A stretch of DNA of 64,000 bases from an uncultured Eubacteriales bacterium (GCA_900315255.1 OMYH01000006.1:41457-105456), one strand, 5' to 3'. Shown: positions 27,901-38,603, numbered from the stretch's first letter. A program made the numbers and translations. The notes: generated by a model from the letters alone, not told the origin.

Positions 27901-30900
27901 TACTGACGGAGTGAGATTCGGCGGTGCAGTTTTTGTTGACGGTACCTTTATAATGGAAAGCGGTATTATCAGCAATAACTCGGCAAGGTGGGGTTCGGCA
28001 GTCGCTGTCAACAAAAACGCTGTTTTCAAAATGACGGGCGGTACTATTGAAAAGAACTTTTCCGGAGATAATGATACAAGTGCTATCGAAGTAAGAGATG
28101 GTTCTGTCGATATTTCCGATGCGGTCATTACGAACAATAAGAGTACGGCTGTCAGGATCTACAGAGCATCTCATGCAGAGATCAGAAACACTGCAATTAC
28201 AAAAAGCTATTACTATGGAAGAGCTATATATGTAGAAAGTACGAGTCTTTTCAAGCTTGAAAACTGTGTCATTGAAGATAATGTGCTGCGAGACAGAGAG
28301 GGTATAATCTATCTCCATGTCGGAAACGCAGGTAAGGCATATGTTTCGGATACTGTCATAAAAAATAACTCATCGAATCATTCTACAGGTCTGAGACTTC
28401 AGAGCGGCACACTTTATCTTGAGAATACAGAGATTACAGAGAATTCTGCTGTAAACAGCAGCCCGGGCGGAGCTGCATTCGTAAACTGGACAACGGTATA
28501 CTATAAAAATAATAAGATATATGATAACAAATCAGTATCAAACGGTGCGGATCTTTATATTGGTCAGTATGTGACCTGGATCAGCGATTCCGATGACGAA
28601 ACGGATTACCGTGCCGTTGAGAATTGTTCCCTATCAGAATACAACTGCTGGTATGAGGAAAATAAGAATACGTATTATGTCGAGAATAAGGACGATCACA
28701 ACCCGGAATTAGCTTACTTTTACAGTATAACGGATATGTTCCCCGACAGCAGATATCCGAATCGTACCGGATCGTTAACGTTCAGCTTCAGAGCCGATGT
28801 CAGTCCCGACTATGGCGATCCCGTTGCGGAGATTGTCGATACCGGACTGCAATACAGCACTCTGGCGTCCGCTCTTGCTGCTGCTTCAAAACGAGATGAT
28901 GTGGATAAGGTTACGGTCAGGCTGCTCAAAGACGTATCAGAGCAGATCTCACTTACTGGAAGTACCGCTAAGATCACGCTTGATCTGAACGGACATACGA
29001 TTACTTCTTTGCAGGGTGCAATGCGTATATTCTATCTTGCCGCAATGGACTTTACTCTGGACGACAGTGTCGGCGGAGGAAAGATAACGCCTTTGCAGAA
29101 CGAGGATATAGATATATCTATGACCAGGGCTTTCTCAATCGAGGGCGTTAAGTTCACTCTCAAAGGCGGAGAGATCTCGGGCTTCAATTGTAAGGGAGCA
29201 GGCGCTGCGATCAGTGCAGGAGGATCTAAAAAAGTCGGGGATGTAACATATACGACCGATATTTATATCAAGGGCGGTTCGATAATCAATAACACTTCGG
29301 CCAGCAACGGCGGTGCAATTTATTTTGGTACTGCGGCGAATGCTAACAACCACTTTGAGATGACAGGCGGCTCGATCAGCAAAAACAAAGGTAATCAGGG
29401 CGGCGCAGTGTTCTTTAACTGCGGAAATTATCTCGACGGAGCTAAGTATTATATCATCGGCGGAACCCTTGCGGAAAATACCGCTGCAAACGGCGGCGCG
29501 CTCTTCTTCAATATGTCAAGCTCCGCTGCGGCTAATACAGAAACTATTATCTACGGCTGCGATATGAGAGATAACCTCGCAACAAGTCAGGGCGGCGTCT
29601 TCTATTTCAATTATGCCGGCAACGGTGATTATCCGCTTGTGATAGGCAATGATATAGTTCCGACGGTATTCAGCGGAAACAGGTCCAATAATAACTATTC
29701 GGTAGGTTATACTGATAACACCGTAAAAAACACTAAGGGTATTATTGTAAAGAACGCTGAGTTCAAAGAGAATTTCTCGGGCAACAGCACTACTGTTAGG
29801 CTTGCAGGTCCTGTTGTACACGTTAAAAACACAACGGTACACGACAACAGATCAAACAGCTCCGATGCTGCTATGACTGTCGGCGCAGGCGATATGCTGA
29901 TAGAAAACTGTGAGTTTTACAACAACACTGCACGAGGTCTTTGTTCCGGACTTGATGTATTCACACCTAATGCGAACGTTTCTGCCGGTGAGAAAATTGT
30001 CAGAGATTGCAAGTTCTACAACAATAAAGCTAATTACGGCGCCAGCTTGTGGGACAGCTCACTTTATGATGTCGAATACAGTAATTGTGAGTTTTATGAC
30101 AATTACACCTATTACGGAGGTACTATTACATTTAATAATACGAATACCAAAAGAACAAAGTATCTTAAAAATTGTAACATTCATAACAACAGAGCCATAA
30201 ACTACGGCGGAGCATTTCTTAATAATAATCTCAGCTATCTGACGCTGGATATTACCGATACTGTTATCAGTGGAAACAGTGCAGGCTCAAGCGGAGGAGC
30301 TTTCAGCTTCGGCGGCACTACGAACAGGATCATTCTCAACGAAGGCACTGTTGTATCCGAGAACAAGTCAAGCAATGGCGGTGCTTTCAATTTAACGGCA
30401 TGTCTGGAGATGAACGGAGGACGGATAGAAAACAACACTGCCACTAATAACGGTGGTGCTATATACACTCAAACGGATAGTGTAAAGCCGATTTATTTCT
30501 TTAACAAAGGAACTATTAACGGCAATACAGCTGTTAATTACGGCGGCGGTATTTACTATGAGGTGAGAGGCGATCAGGCTGATCGTATCTATGAGCTGCA
30601 TGAAATAACAGGTGGCGTTATCAGCAACAATACTGCAGAATACGGCGGAGGAATGTATATAGGCACCTACTGGGGCAACGGCAATACAACCCCGAATGTA
30701 ACTTTTTCGGGCGTAAAATTCATAGGAAATCATGCAAGGAGTAACGGCGGAGCGATCTACAATGCTTCTTTTGTCAGAGATACGGTTATCAAAGATAACT
30801 GCGTTATCACAGAAAACACGGCAGGCAATGTTGGAGGCGGTATTTTTCTTGCGAACCGCTTAACAAATGTTAAGGTACTTGAAGGAGGCAAGCTTTACGG

Positions 30901-33900
30901 CAACAAAGCCACTTTGGGCAACGATGCATATTGCGATCAAAACAACAACTACCGGAATTCTAATCTATTCCTTGTAAAGCCTTCTGATATGTTCTCGGAC
31001 GGCGATCAACTTGCAGGCACTGCGTGGCTTGAAGAAAGAACGGGCGCAACAACGACCGAAAGTGTTAAGATCAGACCTCTTTCAAGAGCTTATCCCTACA
31101 CTCTGCAATATCATAAAGTCGGTACAGTGGTTGCAATATACAATAATGTTGAATACAGTTCTGTGCAGGAGGCTATGGACGCCGCAAACAAGACCTCGGG
31201 AAAAACAGGCGAAATCATAATGGTCGCTGATTCAACGGAATCAGTTACCATTACAGCGGAGTTGAACGTAACACTGAATCTTAACGGACATAAGCTCGAA
31301 GGCGGCGGTGTTGCAGCTATTACCAACAGAGGTAAATTGACGATAGTTGACGAGAAAAAATCTGTTGCGGTTGGTGACAAGACGTATCAGCCCGGAGAGG
31401 AAGAGGGATATATTACAGGTGCGGCTTCCGAAGCAGGCGGCGGAATAAATATCGTCGGCGGTACTGTTACTATGAAAAGCGGAAAGATCAAAAACTGTAT
31501 AGCAGGATCAAATAACGATAATGCAAGATACGGCGGCGCGGCAGTTGCCGTTACGGGCGGTGAGTTCATTCTCAACGGCGGCACTATCTGCGACAACACA
31601 GCAATACGAGGTTCCGCTGTGCTGGTCAGAGGATCTTCGGGTCGGTTTACGATGCTTTCGGGTAAGATCTGCAACAACGGTACGTCTACACAAAAAGCAA
31701 ACACAAGCTTTGGATATGGTTCGGTATTCAATAACGGCGGTACTGTCATGATTATCGGCGGCGAGATCAGCGGAAATGAAGCTCAGTACGGCGGAGCACT
31801 TTACAACAAAGGCGGCACAATGAGCATAGCAGGCAGTTCTCCTGAAAAATGCCCTGTCATCACACAGAACAAAGCAGGTCAGCGAGGCGGCGCCGTATAT
31901 GTAGAAAGCGGAACGGTTGTTACGACAAATTCATTATTTACATATAATCAAACGACGGCTGCCAAGCATGCCGAAGTAAATACTACAGCAGGTCTGTATA
32001 CCTCAGCAGGAGGCGCTGCATTTATCAATACCGGTACACTTAGTATAGGAGACGGGACACGGATCGAAAATAATAAAGCGGTACGAGGCGGTGCGATATA
32101 TCAGCATCAGGGAAATGTTCAGATTGACGGAACACGAACTGTCATCACGAAGAACGTTGCCACGCTCGGCGGCGGATGCGCACAATCTCCTATACCGGGT
32201 AACGCCACAACCTATATGTCTATCTCGAACGGCGCATCCGTTTATGACAATAAATCCACACTGACTGCGGCAGGAAACGACTTCTATTCCGCATGGGAAG
32301 GCTCGAACCGATATGAACAGGCTCTCGGCTCTCATGCAGACTACACACCTCGTCTGACGCTCAGACCCGCTTCCGAAATGGCAGTTGGCGACAGGTACAA
32401 TGTCTGGAAAAACGATAACTACAAGGGAACAAACCGTATCGGCGATACGCTTATAGACGGTCAGTATGTACGGGGTGAGGTTACATACGGAAACGACATT
32501 CAGATTACTGCTGCTTACTATAATACAGATTTCTACGTTAATCTTGACAGCAACTTCCGTGTAGTTGCCCTTAATATCTTAGAAGTTGCCGACGGATCAG
32601 GCAACATGGACAACGGTCAAAAAATCGGCGATGTTGTTATGGACAACTCCGCCCCGCATGAAAAATCGGCAAAGGATCTTCTCGTTGAGGGAACGCCGGG
32701 CGTTGTTATGTCGAGTGAAACGTATACCTACAACAAAGAGCAAGTTAACTATATTGAGGTCAACGGTAAGCTTTTTGAACAGAATCAGATCGTTGAGTGG
32801 TGGGCAGGCGATGATTCATCAATCCATAATCGCCTTGTAAGAAGCTTTGATACGATCCATTACAGTCTGAATGTATCTCATGAGTTTACTCTCCAGAACG
32901 AACGGATAGAAGAACGTAATTATTATGGTCATATCTGTCTCAGAGCCGTTCTGCCGTGCAGTTCGGACAAAGCTACATTCTATAACCTCGCAAGCGACGG
33001 AATACATAATGCGGTTATCACTCCAAGTGTGGACGAGGACGGGAATCCCGTTCAGATCCTTACAGGATACGTTGAAACCGTTATTAAGCCTCAGGATGTT
33101 GCTTCGGGAAATGACCCTGTTAATATCTCAGTCGATGTCAGAGGTATGACTAACGGTCAGACTATCAAACCACAGTTCGAGTGCTGGTTCGAAGGCAACA
33201 ACACCGATCCTCATGCCTTCAACCAAGGTGAAATCATCACTGTTTCGGCTGCACCGAAGTATAACGTTACAATTCTCAACAACACCAAGCTTACCCATAC
33301 AGGATACTACGATATGCTGAGTCTTGAGGAGATCCCACTCTCCCTTGATGAAGGAGAACCGATCCCCGACAATGTTATTTACGGCACAATGCTCGGCTTT
33401 GGTATCACGGTAGAGCTCTACAATGACCCGAATATTAAAGGAAAACGAGGACTCGAGATACCCGAAGACGGATTGGAATTCGACCTTAGTATGAACGGAA
33501 AGTTGTACGATATGGGCGGAAACGTGATTGAAGGCGCAACGGGTACTCCGGTATTATGGGGATACAAAGAGAACAATTCCTCTGAATACGGAAGAAAGAT
33601 CGGGTCGACCGTAGACGACCTTAACATGAGCTGGAACGATTATGATGACAGAACGAAGCATTCTTATTATGCTTATAATGCTGCTCCGTACAACAGCGGT
33701 GCAAATGCGTCTTCATGCTATGACGGCGGCGGCTGGTGGATCACCGAGGCACAGGCCGATAAAGATGAAGAGATAAAGGTACACGTAAAAGTCGACCGAT
33801 ACGCATTTGATTCAAGCAACGATCCTACCTCGAATTCGGACGGAGTACAAAGTGATCTGCTTAAATCCGAGGCGGTAAAAGCCTTTACAGCAGGTTATGT

Positions 33901-36900
33901 TGAGGCTATTTTACCCTATAATAAGCTTGAAGGCAACAAAAGACTGGACGGATACTACCAGGTTTATATGGACGCTGCCGTTACAAAGCTTAATATACGA
34001 AGTGCAACAGGTCAGCTGCCCGATGATGTTGAGGGTGCGTCTGATTTTACAGAAGAAAGACGATTGAAAGACCTTGCTGCGATGAACGAATACTACGGAT
34101 TCAGAGATCCCGAACAGCTCGTCACCGACGGCTATGCAATAAACGAACGTCGCTACGCTGATAACTATGTTTCGGTAAAACGCAGCTTGATATTAAGTAC
34201 AGGCGGCACTGCCGGAGAGAGAATATCAAAGTATAATCTGTTTAACGATGCGAATAACAAGCACATTAACGGAGCAGAGAGATATAACGATACAGGTGAG
34301 GGTCAGACACCGCTGGGTTCTACTGTTTATATAGAGGGCGGTATGAGCTACCAGAGTATGACTATTGACCCAACAAACCCGAACACTCCGTATTACATTG
34401 ATCCGGAAAGCGATGATTATGATTCAAGTATGATTCAGCCTGTGGAGTATAAATACATTACGGCATTAAATATCCTGCAAAAATTTGATGCCGATGCGTT
34501 TACGCCTTACGGAACAAAACCGATCATAAATCAGCAAAACGGCACTAATCTGAATCAGCTTTTGGGAGATAACATTAAAATTTCAATTAACGAGGTTCCT
34601 ACAACGTGGTCTGATAAGGCTACGACAAACTATAAACTGACCGTCCTCTATGCGGCAAAACCGCCTACCGGTGAGAACTGGACTATGGTTCATAAAACCG
34701 ATACTGCGGTCAATCCGAATATTCCGTATACCGACAGCGGAGCTGCCGATATGGACAGATACCATGAAGAAAATCTGATCTATTTCAAGACTCTCGATGA
34801 ACTTCATGAATATCTTGGAGCAGACGCTAAGTGTGTTGCGGTACTCTATCAGTTCAGAGACTGCTGTATCAGAAACGAGGGCGGCGTGACTGCATATACC
34901 AGAATGCATGTCACAGGAGAGTTTGAAAAGGTAGGTCAGACGTACTGTACCACGAACGAGGTTCGCGCATGGACGACTTACCGCCCCACATACAAGAAGT
35001 ACTTTGCGCTCGGAAACAGCGTGGTTCATGACAATACATACAACTTCCTGTGGACCGATATGCCGTATGATACTAAAGCATACGGCGCATACGGTGAAAA
35101 TACTCTGACGGTTTACGGTAAAGCATTACAGCCCGAGAAAGATTACACCACAGATGAGGAAACTTATATGGCATATACCGAAAATGAGGTATATAAAGAT
35201 CTGTCCGCTGCTTATACTGTTCCGGAACACTACATAAAGACGAGGTACAGAAACGGAACAAGTGTCGGCGGTACTCATAACGGTATGACAAACGGAAATT
35301 CAATTCTTCTCTATTCCATAGATACAAGTATTCAGTTTAATGTATACACAAAAATAGCAAACTCGAATACGGTTAAAAAGGATTATGTTATTACAAACGG
35401 CGAAAGAGAGGTTCGCTACAGGGCTACTCCAAGCATCCATATCGCCAGCAGCGCCGTTAATACTCCGCTTGTTAGAAACGGAACTCAAGGTGCAGAGATC
35501 GAAATATCATTTGATATTCCTGAATATCTGCATTACAAAAACGGAAGTATTTTCTTTGATTACACGCATAGTAAATATAAAGAAGGCGATCTGAATTGGG
35601 TGGTCGAAATAGACGAGGTTCCGGGTGGAAACGGCAAAGCAACTATTACGGTCAAAACGCTTGTATCGGATATAGAATTGGAATTACCTGAAATATTCTT
35701 TGACTGTTCCATCGGCGATCCCGAGGACGCAAGCCGTGATGTAAGGAATTCGGGCACTTCTCTTACAATAAATGCAGGCATTTATGCTGAGTATTCCGAA
35801 CAAAACCTTATTGCTGCACAAACACGTTACGACAGTGATGAAATCATAGTTAAGATTCTATCGCAGGACGGCGTCACAAAGGGTGTAAAAGAAAAAATTG
35901 TAGAGCTTGGCGAAGATCTTGTTTATACTCTTCATTACGGCAACACTCTTAATAGTGCAAGTTACGGTCTTGAGATCGCAGATATTCTTCCGCATAACGA
36001 AGACGGCAGAAAGACTGATTTCTATGGAGGCTACAATGTTAAATCTGTAGAGGTTGTTTTCGATCATCAAAACGATTATAACGAATTTATAAAAGCGAAA
36101 ACCAACGAGAGCGGAAAACCAATTGAGAATACTATCTCAGGTATTATCAATTTCGGGAAAGATAATAAAACATGGAGTACAGCTCTTGCACAAAACACAT
36201 CTCAGCTGTCTGCATTGGTTGATGAATTGAAGAACGATCTGCTTGAAGATGTCACTTATGTGACTGATGATGAAACCCGCACTGTAACTTACAATTTCAT
36301 CGATAAGAATCTGGGCACGACTGCATATGACAACGACAACAAGCCAGTCAGAAAAGCCCCTGCTTTATATGCATATGTACCGCAGGTGAGCGGCGTGAGC
36401 AGAGTTACGATACGAGTTATATTGTCACCGCTTAAAACAGGGCAGCTTATTGAAAGCGGAAACGACAGTACGAAGAGCAAGACACAGATTGGCGGATGTG
36501 AGTATCACAACAGCTTCTATTTCAGAAAGCGTGTCGGCGACAGTACCTCCGGAATACATCCATCGGGTACATCACTTCACAAAAAACGCTCATCCGAAAA
36601 CTCCACAGTTCCGCTTACATCAAATATAGTCAGCATTTCGGTTGTAAACAGAGTGCTTTCGGGTGTTGTATGGTTAGACCGGGATCAGGACGGATTATAT
36701 AATACTGCTGATTTTGTTAATTACAATAATAAGCTTGCAAACGCCGAAAAGAAAGAGGTCGAATATCCGATCACGGGCGTTACGGCAACACTCTACAAAA
36801 TTGATGACAACAACGACAGACAGCCTGCTTTTGACGTTCTCGGTCACCCCGTCCAGCCTGTAAAGACTGATAATCAGGGTAAGTATAAATTCGAGAACCT

Positions 36901-38518
36901 GCCTGAGGGCGATTTCATAGTAGTGTTCAGTGACCCCGAAAACGAGTATCAGATTAATTACGGAACATCCGTATACAAAAACAATAACAGACATCCGCTG
37001 CCTTTCAGCAAGCTTGCGGTAACGGCTCTGGATAATTCACAGGCCTCGAGAGCGAACAAGTGCGAGCCTGATTATGATCCAAATGATAAATCAAGTCTCG
37101 AAACCGCTTATCTTGAGAAATACGTTTCTATGCCCAATAAACAGGTTATCCCTGTTTCGCAGTATTCCAGTCCGAACTGGAACCTGGGATTGTATTTCAT
37201 TGACCTTGATGTTAAAAAGCAGTGGGAAAACATGATCTACGGCATCGCCGATAATACATCCATTACCTTCAGTATTGTCGGCCGAGAGAAGCTTTCGGAA
37301 GAAGCAGTTTACGAAGGCAAGCTGATCATGACGAACGAAGACGGCTCTGTAAAGGGATGGTTTACGGAAAACAACGGAGAACCGCAGGAAATGGCTGTTG
37401 AAACGAAATCTAATGATAATGCTCACATTTATAATTGGAATCTCGCGCCGAATGTCAGGATATTCCTTCCGGCACAAAACGAGCTTGGCGAGATCGTGTA
37501 TACGATAGAGGAACAAGCTGTTTCTGCCAACGGAAAATCTGTCGATGAGTACTACAATCGCTTCGGCGGCTTGACACAGGACTCCGTTAACATGAAGCAA
37601 ACATACAGTATTATTAACAGCCAGATCTTAGGCTCTGTAACAATACTCAAGTTTACGGGCGCAGGAGATGCTCTTGACGGAGCACAGTTTGGCATATATC
37701 AGGTTCCGGGCGAGAGATCACCCGAAGACCACAGCTTCTACGGAGCGCAGGAGGGACTTGGAAACACCTATACGGACGCTAACCGCTATGATGTTCAAAC
37801 TACAAAGACGTATTACAAGGTTATCCTCGGTAATGATCGGAATCTCACTTGCCTGACGGAGCTTGGCAGGTATGTTCCCGAAACAAAGCTGTTGGCGGTA
37901 CCTGTTAACAGTACGACAAACAAATACTACACTGTTCACAAAGAAATCTATAACGGTCAGGAACGCTATTATTATTACACTCCGAGCAACGAAACATATT
38001 CATTCACCTATGATCTTGTTTTTGGTGGTCAGGAAGAGTATGAAGAGCTTCGGGTCGCAGGTATCATCGATGTGAATGATAAGTATGAGCATAACGGTCA
38101 GCTGCTTTCGGTTTATCGAAAGAGAATAGATCTGGAAACAATTCAGTTCTATTCAACAATTACCGTCAATCCGAGAAACTTTTCTACCGATGCTATTGTC
38201 GAGTTTAAGAACCTTCCGCTGTATGACGCCGAGGGAAACGCCATATTCTACACAGTAAGAGAAACAGCTTTCCCGAAGGGATTCACATCTCTTGCAGATT
38301 ACAATTTGCTAACGGGTATGGATCTGTTTGATTCATATACCGATGACGATGGAAACTATGTTCATAATCTATGCTTCGAAATAGAAAATACCAGACTAAT
38401 GAAGCTGCCCGTAACAGGAGGAAGCGGACTTTGGGGAACGGTATTCTGCGGTGTGTTTATACTTACCGTGAGTGTGACATATTTGTATCTGTCAAAACGA
38501 AAAAAGCGCAGCTATTAA
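24938..38518 (+). CDS. Giant LPXTG-anchored beta-helix adhesin (probable pilus tip/ancillary subunit)
   Basis: The 4526-residue protein has a long basic N-terminus and a signal segment (about 1-48). Residues 95 to about 2450 are right-handed beta-helix repeats of the polymorphic/pectate-lyase type, with dozens of GGAIY, GGGI or NNTA turns. They fall into four cassettes, each headed by a short domain containing LDLNGHTL or a variant (near residues 108, 945, 1348 and 2110). Residues 2500-3900 are a long region of unknown folds. Near 3906 there is an SdrD B-like domain (GVVWLDRDQDGLY), near 4087 a Cna-B-like domain (DLDVKKQWEN), and near 4231 a SpaA-like domain (GSVTILKFTGAGDALDGAQF). The sortase signal is LPVTG at 4490-4494, followed by a membrane helix and KRKKRSY. 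GAGGTGATC precedes ATG. The downstream pilin and class C sortases suggest incorporation into a pilus. Confidence 0.88.
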   Translation: MNNKRGSPKGKWRIRWLQQVMAWLIIFCMSMNLLPVDVANILAEAVSAIDFNISTDGLTEYEILDNSIQGTLVRIEETVEEGQTEKARGLIVLQEDYTQNLVVSDMLSVVIDLNGHTLRPQYGTLDENHITVYGELKIIDSKCDGSLMSDSVNDKRAVTVVNGGKLVLEGCKIENYYCSGNGAAIRVEENGYMNFIDSVVSGCKSDLQGGAIYAYHADSVEITGGELSDNSAQNGGAVAFYKADKNGEDSLISYDNLSLHNNTASNYGGGLFVDNEINLDLNNCNIYENTAASGGGIYFGGSANLNLSNSVISENTAENSHGGGIFFNASGIMNGSKLVSTGSEFVGNVSEKGSGGGIFFNSAVTKTRNIVELNDTLISENVSAANGGGMYLYSKVDLTIDDKTEITKNSAKNRGGGFYLYGYQSGDNISIINLNGGKITENTLTADTNNKYGAGIYTGQSVRYNLNYGEISRNTNAYQGGGVYSEYYCTINIHEGMLISDNVNYSQSDTTYGAGLCISYNCKFYMDGGEISRNHADGCGLYGAGVYANNGGNTFIVSGGKILQNTGTYGGAIYMRGTTEIGGTTYLADNIVTGEGGAIYQEGGKIDIVDQAVIENNKANGCGGAIRTNVNVELRNEPVIRNNTSGNHGGALYVYNSGAKLLMKGGLISNNYAANYGGAIYICSNSPSKLTGGEISGNEANYGGGIFIAKFNDRWYDSAAQVYKPYLGPSVEVSTNMSINNNTAKINGGGAYFAAITRLELYDGGRITGNLAKSNGGGVFVSDNSLYDFVSARDNSEHNTEALYVEGGELHDNSADLMGRDIYVVEKASPNKDRPYYVPPYLVAPKASDMENSSAGAYWIDEPGKTSVYTALNNKEKVDNKETPNYSAYTFNNVLEETAQIGTIVYPSVQDAIDAIANNQAEGTDIILLHSNRETIVVPDGVEATLDLKGNTLYGESVSVIKVEAGGKLTMKDTVGGGRLTEGKGTVHTDGVRFGGAVFVDGTFIMESGIISNNSARWGSAVAVNKNAVFKMTGGTIEKNFSGDNDTSAIEVRDGSVDISDAVITNNKSTAVRIYRASHAEIRNTAITKSYYYGRAIYVESTSLFKLENCVIEDNVLRDREGIIYLHVGNAGKAYVSDTVIKNNSSNHSTGLRLQSGTLYLENTEITENSAVNSSPGGAAFVNWTTVYYKNNKIYDNKSVSNGADLYIGQYVTWISDSDDETDYRAVENCSLSEYNCWYEENKNTYYVENKDDHNPELAYFYSITDMFPDSRYPNRTGSLTFSFRADVSPDYGDPVAEIVDTGLQYSTLASALAAASKRDDVDKVTVRLLKDVSEQISLTGSTAKITLDLNGHTITSLQGAMRIFYLAAMDFTLDDSVGGGKITPLQNEDIDISMTRAFSIEGVKFTLKGGEISGFNCKGAGAAISAGGSKKVGDVTYTTDIYIKGGSIINNTSASNGGAIYFGTAANANNHFEMTGGSISKNKGNQGGAVFFNCGNYLDGAKYYIIGGTLAENTAANGGALFFNMSSSAAANTETIIYGCDMRDNLATSQGGVFYFNYAGNGDYPLVIGNDIVPTVFSGNRSNNNYSVGYTDNTVKNTKGIIVKNAEFKENFSGNSTTVRLAGPVVHVKNTTVHDNRSNSSDAAMTVGAGDMLIENCEFYNNTARGLCSGLDVFTPNANVSAGEKIVRDCKFYNNKANYGASLWDSSLYDVEYSNCEFYDNYTYYGGTITFNNTNTKRTKYLKNCNIHNNRAINYGGAFLNNNLSYLTLDITDTVISGNSAGSSGGAFSFGGTTNRIILNEGTVVSENKSSNGGAFNLTACLEMNGGRIENNTATNNGGAIYTQTDSVKPIYFFNKGTINGNTAVNYGGGIYYEVRGDQADRIYELHEITGGVISNNTAEYGGGMYIGTYWGNGNTTPNVTFSGVKFIGNHARSNGGAIYNASFVRDTVIKDNCVITENTAGNVGGGIFLANRLTNVKVLEGGKLYGNKATLGNDAYCDQNNNYRNSNLFLVKPSDMFSDGDQLAGTAWLEERTGATTTESVKIRPLSRAYPYTLQYHKVGTVVAIYNNVEYSSVQEAMDAANKTSGKTGEIIMVADSTESVTITAELNVTLNLNGHKLEGGGVAAITNRGKLTIVDEKKSVAVGDKTYQPGEEEGYITGAASEAGGGINIVGGTVTMKSGKIKNCIAGSNNDNARYGGAAVAVTGGEFILNGGTICDNTAIRGSAVLVRGSSGRFTMLSGKICNNGTSTQKANTSFGYGSVFNNGGTVMIIGGEISGNEAQYGGALYNKGGTMSIAGSSPEKCPVITQNKAGQRGGAVYVESGTVVTTNSLFTYNQTTAAKHAEVNTTAGLYTSAGGAAFINTGTLSIGDGTRIENNKAVRGGAIYQHQGNVQIDGTRTVITKNVATLGGGCAQSPIPGNATTYMSISNGASVYDNKSTLTAAGNDFYSAWEGSNRYEQALGSHADYTPRLTLRPASEMAVGDRYNVWKNDNYKGTNRIGDTLIDGQYVRGEVTYGNDIQITAAYYNTDFYVNLDSNFRVVALNILEVADGSGNMDNGQKIGDVVMDNSAPHEKSAKDLLVEGTPGVVMSSETYTYNKEQVNYIEVNGKLFEQNQIVEWWAGDDSSIHNRLVRSFDTIHYSLNVSHEFTLQNERIEERNYYGHICLRAVLPCSSDKATFYNLASDGIHNAVITPSVDEDGNPVQILTGYVETVIKPQDVASGNDPVNISVDVRGMTNGQTIKPQFECWFEGNNTDPHAFNQGEIITVSAAPKYNVTILNNTKLTHTGYYDMLSLEEIPLSLDEGEPIPDNVIYGTMLGFGITVELYNDPNIKGKRGLEIPEDGLEFDLSMNGKLYDMGGNVIEGATGTPVLWGYKENNSSEYGRKIGSTVDDLNMSWNDYDDRTKHSYYAYNAAPYNSGANASSCYDGGGWWITEAQADKDEEIKVHVKVDRYAFDSSNDPTSNSDGVQSDLLKSEAVKAFTAGYVEAILPYNKLEGNKRLDGYYQVYMDAAVTKLNIRSATGQLPDDVEGASDFTEERRLKDLAAMNEYYGFRDPEQLVTDGYAINERRYADNYVSVKRSLILSTGGTAGERISKYNLFNDANNKHINGAERYNDTGEGQTPLGSTVYIEGGMSYQSMTIDPTNPNTPYYIDPESDDYDSSMIQPVEYKYITALNILQKFDADAFTPYGTKPIINQQNGTNLNQLLGDNIKISINEVPTTWSDKATTNYKLTVLYAAKPPTGENWTMVHKTDTAVNPNIPYTDSGAADMDRYHEENLIYFKTLDELHEYLGADAKCVAVLYQFRDCCIRNEGGVTAYTRMHVTGEFEKVGQTYCTTNEVRAWTTYRPTYKKYFALGNSVVHDNTYNFLWTDMPYDTKAYGAYGENTLTVYGKALQPEKDYTTDEETYMAYTENEVYKDLSAAYTVPEHYIKTRYRNGTSVGGTHNGMTNGNSILLYSIDTSIQFNVYTKIANSNTVKKDYVITNGEREVRYRATPSIHIASSAVNTPLVRNGTQGAEIEISFDIPEYLHYKNGSIFFDYTHSKYKEGDLNWVVEIDEVPGGNGKATITVKTLVSDIELELPEIFFDCSIGDPEDASRDVRNSGTSLTINAGIYAEYSEQNLIAAQTRYDSDEIIVKILSQDGVTKGVKEKIVELGEDLVYTLHYGNTLNSASYGLEIADILPHNEDGRKTDFYGGYNVKSVEVVFDHQNDYNEFIKAKTNESGKPIENTISGIINFGKDNKTWSTALAQNTSQLSALVDELKNDLLEDVTYVTDDETRTVTYNFIDKNLGTTAYDNDNKPVRKAPALYAYVPQVSGVSRVTIRVILSPLKTGQLIESGNDSTKSKTQIGGCEYHNSFYFRKRVGDSTSGIHPSGTSLHKKRSSENSTVPLTSNIVSISVVNRVLSGVVWLDRDQDGLYNTADFVNYNNKLANAEKKEVEYPITGVTATLYKIDDNNDRQPAFDVLGHPVQPVKTDNQGKYKFENLPEGDFIVVFSDPENEYQINYGTSVYKNNNRHPLPFSKLAVTALDNSQASRANKCEPDYDPNDKSSLETAYLEKYVSMPNKQVIPVSQYSSPNWNLGLYFIDLDVKKQWENMIYGIADNTSITFSIVGREKLSEEAVYEGKLIMTNEDGSVKGWFTENNGEPQEMAVETKSNDNAHIYNWNLAPNVRIFLPAQNELGEIVYTIEEQAVSANGKSVDEYYNRFGGLTQDSVNMKQTYSIINSQILGSVTILKFTGAGDALDGAQFGIYQVPGERSPEDHSFYGAQEGLGNTYTDANRYDVQTTKTYYKVILGNDRNLTCLTELGRYVPETKLLAVPVNSTTNKYYTVHKEIYNGQERYYYYTPSNETYSFTYDLVFGGQEEYEELRVAGIIDVNDKYEHNGQLLSVYRKRIDLETIQFYSTITVNPRNFSTDAIVEFKNLPLYDAEGNAIFYTVRETAFPKGFTSLADYNLLTGMDLFDSYTDDDGNYVHNLCFEIENTRLMKLPVTGGSGLWGTVFCGVFILTVSVTYLYLSKRKKRSY

Positions 38519-38538
38519 CATTGATAAACAAACCCGAT

Positions 38539-38577
38539 CCGAAGGGTGGGGTACAGGTATCGTTCCCTGCCCTTCGG
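38539..38577 (+). promoter_or_regulatory. Strong intercistronic hairpin without T-run
   Basis: CCGAAGGG (38539-38546) pairs with CCCTTCGG (38570-38577). The stem continues inward through two wobble pairs and GGG/CCC, with a loop of about 13 bases. It lies between the adhesin and pilin genes. Without a T tail it is more likely an mRNA processing or stability element, or an attenuator, that lets the pilin be made in excess of the adhesin. Confidence 0.6.
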
Positions 38578-38603
38578 CAAACTAAGAAAGAAGGATGAAT
38601 TCT

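Noticed and set aside
27257..28318. 353-codon minus-strand frame inside the giant adhesin gene
   Set aside because: It is antisense to continuous beta-helix coding sequence, shows no recognisable domain, and has no promoter or ribosome site.
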